The notes under the pieces were generated by a model, which searched no databases, was not told the origin of the DNA, and saw only the letters and a program-made list of their open reading frames with translations. Shown piece after piece: positions 7,859 through 14,190 of a stretch of DNA of 36,988 nt (its first letter is position 1; each line of letters opens with the position of its first letter). Source of the DNA: JBPBQZ01 sp050955105 (GTDB taxonomy: Bacteria; Pseudomonadota; Gammaproteobacteria; Burkholderiales; Burkholderiaceae); the NCBI GenBank assembly GCA_050955105.1, contig JBPBQZ010000038.1, positions 1-36,988 of the forward strand, in the 5' to 3' direction. The position numbers and the translations under genes were made by a program.

Positions 7859-8563
7859 GTGACTACAAATTCCGAATGGATCGATATTCCTGCTGACGGC
7901 GGCACCTATCAAGGTTATCTGGCATTGCCTCCGGCCGACAGCCGCGATCGCAAAGGCCCGGGCATTATTTTGCTGCAGGAAATCTTCGGGGTGAATGCGC
8001 ATATTCGCAGCGTCGCCGACCAGTACGCGGCCGACGGTTACGTCGTGCTGGCGCCGGACATTTTTTGGCGCAGTGAAAAGCGTGTTGAATTGGGTTACGA
8101 AGGCGACGACATGAAAAAAGCCGTGTCGCTGATGCAGGCTACCGATGTCGGCAATGCTGTGAGCGATGTCGCCGCGGCGGTAAAAGCGCTGAAAACCCGA
8201 CCGGAACTGCAAGGTAACGTCACCGCGATCGGCTATTGCTTCGGCGGCCGCCTGGCTTATTTGTCGGCGGCCAATGGCCTTGTGGATGCGGGCGTTGCCT
8301 ACTACGGCGGCGGCATTCAGAACATGTTGGACAAGGCCGCTCAGGTCAAGGTGCCGATGCTATTTCACTATGCGGAGCACGACCACAACATCTCGCTCGA
8401 AGCGGTCGAGCAGGTGAAGGCTGCGTTCGCCGGTCATCCGGATGCCACCTTCCACGTGTATCCCGGCGCCGAACACGGTTTCAATTGCAATGTGCGCGGC
8501 TCGTATCAACGTCATGCCGCCGCGCTGGCGCACGGCCGCACGCTGGCTTTCCTCGAAAAGTAA
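7859..8563 (+). CDS. Dienelactone hydrolase family protein
   Basis: A 234-aa alpha/beta hydrolase. The GTG start at 7859 is supported by AGGAG seven bases upstream. The nucleophile elbow is GYCFGG (cysteine nucleophile) and the catalytic histidine is in YPGAEHGF. The conserved acidic site is in LLQEIFGVN, and HYAEHDHNIS carries the likely Asp. This Cys-Asp-His arrangement is that of carboxymethylenebutenolidase (ClcD), which opens dienelactone during chloroaromatic breakdown. Many homologs act on other esters, and no aromatic-degradation genes are nearby, so the substrate is open. A hairpin follows the stop. Confidence 0.92.
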   Translation: MTTNSEWIDIPADGGTYQGYLALPPADSRDRKGPGIILLQEIFGVNAHIRSVADQYAADGYVVLAPDIFWRSEKRVELGYEGDDMKKAVSLMQATDVGNAVSDVAAAVKALKTRPELQGNVTAIGYCFGGRLAYLSAANGLVDAGVAYYGGGIQNMLDKAAQVKVPMLFHYAEHDHNISLEAVEQVKAAFAGHPDATFHVYPGAEHGFNCNVRGSYQRHAAALAHGRTLAFLEK

Positions 8564-8572
8564 TACCCCGGC

Positions 8573-8597
8573 GCGACGCAGCACGCTGCTTCGTCGC
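8573..8597 (+). terminator. Probable terminator after dienelactone hydrolase
   Basis: An 11-bp stem GCGACGCAGCA/TGCTTCGTCGC with one mismatch and a 3-base loop begins ten bases after the stop. There is no clear U-run, so confidence is moderate. It separates the housekeeping block from the T3SS island. Confidence 0.5.
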
Positions 8598-8721
8598 CCA
8601 ATCTTCATTACTGGTCCAAGTCCGCATGGCCATCGTGAGGGTGGCCATGCCGGAACGCGCTTGCTTGCGTAGCTCGTAAGGAAATTGCAAGATTCGCTCT
8701 TTCTTCCTTCAGGCGCTTCGC

Positions 8722-9150
8722 ATGGCACCGAATGATAAAGACGACGATGCCGACGGCTCAGCCTCGACATCGGCCTTCGCTCCAACCTCCGCTTCAACAT
8801 CGGCTCCAGCTGCCACTGCGCCCGCACCAGCGCCGACCTTCAACGAACTGACCTCCGCGCTCGATCGCATGAAGGCACTGGTAACGCAAGACACGTCCGC
8901 GATCGAACAGCTATTCACCCAGCACCTCTCAACGCTGCAAGATCTGCCGGGCCTGGCTGAGCTATCGGCCAGCTTTTCGGCCGCGAGCGCACACGGCCCA
9001 GCCGCAGCGGCGTTGCCAGTCGATCTGAGCCCAATGCCCGAACTCGTCAACACTCGCGTGCCTGCGCGATCCAACGCGCATGGCGCGGCTACCCAGACCG
9101 ATTGGGCCTACGCACGGCGCGCCCTGCTGCGCTACGCGAAGCGGGTCTGA
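8722..9150 (+). CDS. Unknown Ala/Ser/Pro-rich small protein at the head of the translocon gene block
   Basis: A 142-aa protein I do not recognise. Residues 1-38 are low complexity (Asp-rich start, then Ser/Thr/Ala/Pro repeats). Residues 39-90 form a likely helical hairpin (FNELTSALDRMKALVTQD and IEQLFTQHLSTLQDLPGLAEL). The end is basic (WAYARRALLRYAKRV). It is the first gene of a same-strand run leading into tip-like and translocator genes. A disordered N-terminus followed by helices suits a secreted T3SS protein or small regulator, but this is only inference. No strong ribosome site precedes ATG 8722. It is not a TPR chaperone of the SicA/SycD type. Confidence 0.55.
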   Translation: MAPNDKDDDADGSASTSAFAPTSASTSAPAATAPAPAPTFNELTSALDRMKALVTQDTSAIEQLFTQHLSTLQDLPGLAELSASFSAASAHGPAAAALPVDLSPMPELVNTRVPARSNAHGAATQTDWAYARRALLRYAKRV

Positions 9151-9305
9151 GCGCTGCCGCGCGCCGCTCTTTGTAACAAGCCGCCTGGCAATGCAACCGG
9201 CCGGCAACTGGCGCCACAGCAATGGCAATGCGAAGGCCGCCGTTCGCTTGTCGAACCCGCCACCGCATTGCCCTCGTTACTTTGCGCACGTCTGCCTTTC
9301 TCTCC

Positions 9306-10193
9306 ATGTTGACAATCTCCCTTCTCAGTTCGCCGCCGTTGTTGAACGATCCGGCCAATCATCCGCCACAGGCGAATGCGCCAGACACCGCCGCCGGCAA
9401 ACTCCTGGCGCTGGCCGCCACGCAGGGCGCTGGCCCAGGTAACTCCGCGCATACGGACGTCCAATCTATCCGACTCTTTCTACTGCTTTTCAAATCAGCG
9501 CAGCAACACTTCTGGACTGCCATCCATGAACAGGAGGCCGCCATGGGAGACATGAACGATCTCCAATCGGTGTTGACCGTGCTGCGCAACGCGGAACGTG
9601 GCAAAGATCCGGACGCGAAATTCGACGAAGCCTCGCGAATTGCAATTCTCGAAAGTCAGGTGGCTCTTTCAAGCAATTCATCCATGATGCAGAAGTTGTC
9701 GGACCCGGCGGCAATACAGGCCGAGAAAAAGCGCTTGGCGGACGAGATCGCGTATTTGCTGCATCGGCGCGAAGCGTGTGAATACAGCCTGGAATACCGC
9801 CCAAAGACGTTGCCTGAAGACGTAAAGACTGCCTACATAAAACGCTTCGAGACGGAACTTGCCGAGATCAAACGCAAATTGCCTGGGCTCGAGAAGCAAC
9901 TGCGCAATCTGAACGACAGCTCGGGGCCACCGCCAGGCTTTGCGACCGTTGAAAGAGTCCTCTGGGCCTATGAGGTAGGCACGAATCTCTATGACTTTGA
10001 TAGCTTGCCGACCCTGCAGAAACTCACAGAAACCCTGAACAGCGAAGTCGAAGCACGCAATCGCACCTCGCAATTGAAGATGCTGAAGGTGAACGAATGG
10101 CAAAGCGTCGTGCATGAATATTCGACCTTCGCCTCGGAACAAATCAGCAAGGCGCATGACGCCAAGATTTCTATCGCTCACAACTGGACCTAG
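9306..10193 (+). CDS. T3SS needle-tip/filament-like protein, copy 1 (with coiled-coil insertion)
   Basis: A 295-aa protein from ATG 9306; an ATG at 9222 would add 28 basic residues unlike a secretion signal. Neither start has a good ribosome site. After a Pro/Asn-rich disordered N-terminus come helices (FLLLFKSAQQHFWTAIHEQ; MNDLQSVLTVLRNAERGK). A coiled-coil block of about 80 residues follows (IQAEKKRLADEIAYLL ... ELAEIKRKLPGLEKQLRNL), and then a long C-terminal helix (TETLNSEVEARNRTSQLK, then MLKVNEWQSVVHEYSTFA). It is paralogous to the next gene. Position before SctE/SctB and all-helical layout suggest a tip (IpaD/LcrV) or EspA/Bsp22-type filament protein. The exact family needs a profile search. 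Confidence 0.58.
   Translation: MLTISLLSSPPLLNDPANHPPQANAPDTAAGKLLALAATQGAGPGNSAHTDVQSIRLFLLLFKSAQQHFWTAIHEQEAAMGDMNDLQSVLTVLRNAERGKDPDAKFDEASRIAILESQVALSSNSSMMQKLSDPAAIQAEKKRLADEIAYLLHRREACEYSLEYRPKTLPEDVKTAYIKRFETELAEIKRKLPGLEKQLRNLNDSSGPPPGFATVERVLWAYEVGTNLYDFDSLPTLQKLTETLNSEVEARNRTSQLKMLKVNEWQSVVHEYSTFASEQISKAHDAKISIAHNWT
10020..10150 (+). repeat. Diverged direct repeat (copy 1, C-terminal helix of tip-like gene)
   Basis: This stretch is clearly repeated at 10741-10872 with mostly synonymous differences, e.g. both contain GAATGGCAAAGCGTCGTGCA and GGAACAAATCAGCAA. It marks the gene duplication and could recombine to fuse the two genes. Confidence 0.8.
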
Positions 10194-10231
10194 ACGCCAA
10201 CACGCGTCCGTTCGCACTGGAGGAACCCTCT

Positions 10232-10915
10232 ATGTCTGGAATCAATCTGCAAGGCAATGGCGTCGGCGATCTGCAATGCCGGCCGACAACCCTCAACGAA
10301 CCGCGTGTCGAGTCGATCGGCATCTTGCCGCCAGGAGGACGTCTATGCCCTACAGGACGCGGCACGGTTTCAGGCGCGACACCGACTTTCACGGGCGAAA
10401 AGCGCAATCCGGGTAATGAATCGATCGCGCTATTTCTCTCGATGCTGAGTTCATCCCAGCAGAAATTTTGGGAAATCGTGAATGAGCAGGAGACGGAGGT
10501 CGGCAGGATGAACGATCTACAAGCGGCGTTAACCGCACTACGCAATGCCCAGCGTGGAAAAGCCAAGGATTTCGCGTTCGACGAAACCGCGCGGAACGCC
10601 GTACTGGACACCGAGATCACATTGGCGGACGACTCGCCATTGCGCGCCGGCGGCGCAAAAACCGCCACCCTGGGCCACATCCTCGACGCCTACGAGATCG
10701 GCGGAGGCGCCCACGACTTCGCGAGCCTCACGGCATTGCAAACGCTGACCGAAACGCTCAGCACCGAAGTCGAAGCGCGCAACCGCACTTCTCAACTGAA
10801 GATGCTGAAAGTCAATGAATGGCAAAGCGTCGTGCATGAGTATTCGACGTTTGCAGCGGAACAAATCAGCAAATACATCGAGGCCATGACCGCAGCCGCG
10901 CGCAAACTCGCGTAA
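10232..10915 (+). CDS. T3SS needle-tip/filament-like protein, copy 2 (short form)
   Basis: A 227-aa protein with a good ribosome site (GGAGG eight bases before ATG). It is a paralog of the preceding gene. Both share SQQ/AQQ-x-FW near the N-terminal helix, MNDLQxxLTxLRNAxRGK, FDExxRxAxL, and a nearly identical C-terminal helix containing SEVEARNRTSQLK-like sequence and NEWQSVVHEYSTFA. It lacks the roughly 80-residue coiled-coil insertion of copy 1. The N-terminus (residues 1-60) is Gly/Pro-rich and disordered, as expected for a secreted protein. One copy may form the filament or needle tip and the other an alternative or cap. SctE starts 36 bases later. Confidence 0.6.
   Translation: MSGINLQGNGVGDLQCRPTTLNEPRVESIGILPPGGRLCPTGRGTVSGATPTFTGEKRNPGNESIALFLSMLSSSQQKFWEIVNEQETEVGRMNDLQAALTALRNAQRGKAKDFAFDETARNAVLDTEITLADDSPLRAGGAKTATLGHILDAYEIGGGAHDFASLTALQTLTETLSTEVEARNRTSQLKMLKVNEWQSVVHEYSTFAAEQISKYIEAMTAAARKLA
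10741..10872 (+). repeat. Diverged direct repeat (copy 2)
   Basis: Partner of the repeat at 10020-10150, 721 bases downstream. The strong retention at the C-terminal helix, compared with the divergent middle, points to selection or gene conversion on this segment. Confidence 0.8.
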
Positions 10916-10951
10916 GCGTCGTCGCCGAAATTTACTTTATTGAAACCACCC

Positions 10952-11983
10952 ATGACCGATATCAAGCTGTCACCTATCGCGGCGGCGGCGCATGGACTTT
11001 CGATCGAGCCGCCCACGCCGACCGGCGCCACGGGCCGGCAGAAAGTCTATGCATCCTCCGCGGAATCTTCGCATGCGCTGGCACCCGCCGACGCATCGGC
11101 AATGTTGCTAAGCGTCCTGAGCGCGCAAACCCGTGGCCTGCATCTCGATCTGACGTCGGCCGAAATCAACATCCAGGCGCTGCAGGAGCGAATCGCCACG
11201 CAAAGCCGCGACATCATCCGCAAGATCGACGAGGCAGCTCAGGCGCGCGCCGATGCGCAAAGCGCCAGCCGGGTCAGCTTCTGGATGAATATCGCGGCCG
11301 ATGTCGTCGCCATCGGCTTCGCGGCGCTGCTGGTGGTCGCTTCCGGCGGCACCGCCGCGCCGCTTGCAGCGTTGGCAGTCGCGTCGCTATCGGCCGGCTA
11401 TGCGGCCGCCGATATCGGTGTCATGACATATGGCGCCGCCACCGGCAAGGATATGGATCTGGCTTCGTTGGTGGCGTCCGGCGTATCCGAAATGTGCGTA
11501 AAGGTTTTCAATTGCACCAAGGAACTCGCCGATCAGATCGGCATGTGGGTGTCGTTGCTGCTGCCGATCGTTCTGTCGTTGGGCGAAATGGGTGTAGCGA
11601 TGGCTCCCAAGATGGCGGCCACCACCGCTGCCAAGTTTCCGCGCTTGGCAAAAGTGTTGGGACAGCGCGGCGTGGACGGTAATCTGGGCAAGCTGACCGC
11701 TATGAGCAGCAACGTTTCCAAGGGCGCTACCGTTGTCGATGCTGGCGTGTCGATCGCCAATGGCGCGGCGAGCGGCACCGGGAGCTATTTCAGCAATGTC
11801 GCTGACAATGCCGATATCGACCGTCAAAAAACGGATGCGCGGCGCACCGTCAGTCGCGTTGAACACGAACAGTTGTTCGATCATATAAAGAGCGCCCTGG
11901 GGTCGATTGCGTCGAACCGGGATAGCGTAACCAGCATGCTGAAAGACGCGCACAAGATGCGCTTACAAACGATGGCTGCCTAA
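10952..11983 (+). CDS. sctE: T3SS major translocator SctE (YopB/IpaB/EspD-like)
   Basis: A 343-aa protein from ATG 10952 (an in-frame TTG lies 12 bases upstream). Order: disordered N-terminus (1-45); coiled coil (55-105, AEINIQALQERIATQSRDII); long hydrophobic region about 111-146 (WMNIAADVVAIGFAALLVVA); linker; second hydrophobic helix 198-218 (WVSLLLPIVLSLGEMGVAM); then a Lys/Arg-containing helical C-terminus. Two membrane helices after a coiled coil are the hallmark of the large pore protein inserted into host membranes by T3SS. It follows the tip-like genes and precedes the smaller translocator by 13 bases. No class II (TPR) chaperone gene, normally needed by this protein, is seen in the window. 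Confidence 0.82.
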   Translation: MTDIKLSPIAAAAHGLSIEPPTPTGATGRQKVYASSAESSHALAPADASAMLLSVLSAQTRGLHLDLTSAEINIQALQERIATQSRDIIRKIDEAAQARADAQSASRVSFWMNIAADVVAIGFAALLVVASGGTAAPLAALAVASLSAGYAAADIGVMTYGAATGKDMDLASLVASGVSEMCVKVFNCTKELADQIGMWVSLLLPIVLSLGEMGVAMAPKMAATTAAKFPRLAKVLGQRGVDGNLGKLTAMSSNVSKGATVVDAGVSIANGAASGTGSYFSNVADNADIDRQKTDARRTVSRVEHEQLFDHIKSALGSIASNRDSVTSMLKDAHKMRLQTMAA

Positions 11984-11996
11984 CAGGAATATTGCA

Positions 11997-13067
11997 ATGA
12001 ATAGTACGATCACAGCGAGTGGAACCGATCTCGGTACACCGACGACCGGCGTGGGGTCCACCGTTGACGCTGGCTTGAGGGGTGGCGCCGCGACGTCAAC
12101 CACGGGTCGTTCCCGGACGCACCTTCGTGCACCGCTTGCCGCGCAAGCTCCGCCGGGTGCGATGTCGCGAGACTCGGATTCGCTCGACATCAGCGGATTC
12201 CTGCGTGCCTTGTTTGCCTTTTTGATCAAATACGGCAGCAGCCAACGCGAGCAGCGTTGGCACGAGCTAGGTGCTTACACCAAAGAGATGAAGAAAGTCG
12301 TGTCGGAGATGCGCGACGGCGCCCGCTTGCGTCTGATCGGCGGCATGCTTGGCGCCGGCATCGGCATCGCCGGCGCACTAATGAGCCTGAAGGCGCTTCA
12401 CGTCAAGGCCAAGACGCTGAAGACGGACGGGTTGGAGCACGGCGCGGCGCCATCCGACCCAAGCAAACGCCGCGCTTCACTGCACGAGCAGTCCGCCGCG
12501 CAGGAGGAGGAGGCCCTCAGTCTGGCGCTGGATGACGAGTCGCTTGTCAGCCAATCCACGCGCCCTCCCGCGCGGGAACACGCGCACGCATCCTCCGCGT
12601 CACGCCGCGGCAGCACGCACTCTGCCGCCTCCCTGGATTGGGATAACGAGTCGATCGACTGCGCCTCGTCTACAGGCAGTCTTCTGCGTTCCGAGTCGTC
12701 GCTGTCGCTGACGGACAGGAAATCTCGCTCTGCGCAAACATCGCCGGCCGATGCATCCGCGGCGAAATCCTGCGATACCGAAACCGCCGATTCGTTCGAC
12801 AAGAGCGCCCGCATCCAAAAGGCCTCAATATTGGGCAATATCTACCTGAATCTGGCGCAGAGCACCGGGAAGATGGTCGAAGGCGGGTTTGAATTCGGCG
12901 CGGCCGGGCATGACGCGGAAAAAACCGAGCACAACGCCGAGGCGGAAATTCACCAAAGCAAGCGGCAGATCGCCAACGAAGATCTGGAAACGGCGCGCAG
13001 CCAGGCCAGCAATGCCGCGGACGTAGGCAACTCCCTGATCCACAATCGCTCGTTCCTGGTGGCCTGA
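11997..13067 (+). CDS. sctB: T3SS minor translocator SctB (YopD/IpaC/EspB-like) with Ser-rich insertion
   Basis: A 356-aa protein with ribosome site AGGAA eight bases before ATG. It has a disordered N-terminus (1-60), a helix (62-108, GFLRALFAFLIKYG and YTKEMKKVVSEMRDGARL), and one hydrophobic helix 112-131 (GGMLGAGIGIAGALMSL). A Ser/Asp/Ala-rich low-complexity section spans about 150-268. The helical C-terminus (271-356) contains ASILGNIYLNLAQSTGKMVEGG and SKRQIANEDLETARSQ, typical of YopD/EspB-type partners. It directly follows sctE, as expected for the two pore components. The 120-residue Ser-rich insertion is odd for this family. Last gene of the block; a terminator follows at 13200. Confidence 0.75.
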   Translation: MNSTITASGTDLGTPTTGVGSTVDAGLRGGAATSTTGRSRTHLRAPLAAQAPPGAMSRDSDSLDISGFLRALFAFLIKYGSSQREQRWHELGAYTKEMKKVVSEMRDGARLRLIGGMLGAGIGIAGALMSLKALHVKAKTLKTDGLEHGAAPSDPSKRRASLHEQSAAQEEEALSLALDDESLVSQSTRPPAREHAHASSASRRGSTHSAASLDWDNESIDCASSTGSLLRSESSLSLTDRKSRSAQTSPADASAAKSCDTETADSFDKSARIQKASILGNIYLNLAQSTGKMVEGGFEFGAAGHDAEKTEHNAEAEIHQSKRQIANEDLETARSQASNAADVGNSLIHNRSFLVA

Positions 13068-13199
13068 GCGCTTGGAGGGTCCGTCGCGGGCTGGCTTTCA
13101 GCCGCCATGCCCGCGACAGACCCCAGAGTGAGCAATGCACGGTAATTAGATACTGCGTACGTGGTTCACGCGTGAAGCAGGTCGACCCCACGCTCGAGG

Positions 13200-13236
13200 C
13201 GAGCCGGACAGGCGCTTGCCTGGGTGCTCCGGCTCG
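13200..13236. terminator. Nested bidirectional hairpin between sctB and response regulator
   Basis: An outer stem CGAGCCGGA/TCCGGCTCG encloses an inner stem CAGGC/GCCTG with loop GCTT. It ends next to the stop of the convergent regulator gene (13237) and 133 bases after sctB, so it can end transcription from both sides. TTAAAT follows on the plus strand. Confidence 0.75.
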
Positions 13237-13917
13237 TTAAATCACGCCGTTTTCTTTTGCGTACATGAACAAGTCCAGGTCACTGCTAAGCCCTAACTTA
13301 CGCATGACCGAGCGCTTTTGATTACTGACCGTCTTCGGGCTGCGGTGCAGCGTGTCGGCCACCTCGCGCACGCCGATGCCGCTGGCCAGCAGGCGAATCA
13401 CATTCGCTTCTTTCGGGGAGATGGTCGGCACCGGTTGACGCGCCGAGCGATTGAAACCCGAGACCAGCCCGTGCCGGGTAAAGCGCTGCTGGATGCATTT
13501 GCCAACGAACACGTGCCCGGCGGTGACCATGTCGAGCACTGCCGGCAACTCGGCAATGCCGTCGTTCTTCGACAGCACCGCGCGCGCACCGGTCGACAAC
13601 ATGGCCTGCACCAGCCCGGTGTTGTTGATCATGGTCAAGACGATGACATGCACGGCAGGAAAACGTCGCCGCACTTCCTTGAGCAAGTCGAGGCCGTCTC
13701 TTCCATCTTTGCCGGTTTCGGTCGGCATCACGTAGTCCATCATCACGATGTCACACGGCACGCGGCCGAGCAATTCCAACAAAGTCCTGGGCGTGGATGC
13801 TTCGCCAACCACCAGCGCACGTCCGCTCGATTCAATAACGGCCTTGACGCCCACCAGCAACGCCGGGTGGTCATCCGCCAATATGACACGATGAGACGGA
13901 ACTCTAGAGTTCACCAT
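13237..13917 (-). CDS. NarL/LuxR-family response regulator (RcsB-like)
   Basis: A 226-aa regulator. The receiver domain has the acidic pair Asp15/Asp16 (VILADDHPAL), phosphoacceptor Asp61 (CDIVMMDYVMP) and the conserved Thr/Lys (VIVLTM; LSKND). The C-terminal LuxR-type helix-turn-helix (about 160-215) has SPKEANVIRLLASGIGVREV and SPKTVSNQKRSVMRKLG. The HTH and the insertion after the phosphorylation site (DGRDGLDLL) resemble RcsB. It is transcribed away from the hybrid kinase gene across a 273-base shared region and converges on the translocon block. It is probably one of two regulators served by that kinase; targets unknown. AGAGAG precedes ATG 13917. Confidence 0.95.
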   Translation of the reverse strand: MVNSRVPSHRVILADDHPALLVGVKAVIESSGRALVVGEASTPRTLLELLGRVPCDIVMMDYVMPTETGKDGRDGLDLLKEVRRRFPAVHVIVLTMINNTGLVQAMLSTGARAVLSKNDGIAELPAVLDMVTAGHVFVGKCIQQRFTRHGLVSGFNRSARQPVPTISPKEANVIRLLASGIGVREVADTLHRSPKTVSNQKRSVMRKLGLSSDLDLFMYAKENGVI

Positions 13918-14190
13918 ACGGCTTCTCTCTAATTCAGTTTTTATTAAGTACTACAGAGAAATGAGCCTAATGGAAGGCCCATAACGGACTCGATCCTACC
14001 ATGCAATTCCGGCCCACATCATCTTTATCTGTAGCCAGCGATCAGCCAGTTTAGGCTTCCGGATCTCATAGTCTTTAAATGACTTTGTGTAATTACTTAG
14101 GATTACTTTATTTAGTGAGACATCGCCATGTACAATCCGATCCTAATAGGGCGAGCCGCCTAGTAGTACCGCAATTTGTGATCGGAATTC
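13918..14190. promoter_or_regulatory. Divergent control region between response regulator and hybrid kinase
   Basis: A 273-base AT-rich region with no gene. It contains a direct repeat ATTACTT at 14092-14098 and 14102-14108, ten bases apart, and a further ACTT at 14082. These sit upstream of the kinase start, the kind of same-face spacing used by two-component regulators. On the other side CAGTTTTTATTAAGTACT lies just before the regulator gene. Start points were not assigned. Confidence 0.5.

Noticed and set aside
8693..8722. Possible PIP/hrpII box (TTCG ... TTCG) before the first translocon-block gene
   Set aside because: The two TTCG elements are 20 bases apart rather than the usual 15-16, and no HrpB/HrpX-type regulator is present.
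9222..9305. Upstream ATG giving 28 extra N-terminal residues on tip-like copy 1
   Set aside because: The added residues are basic and unlike copy 2 or a T3SS secretion signal; neither start has a strong ribosome site, so ATG 9306 is preferred but not proven.
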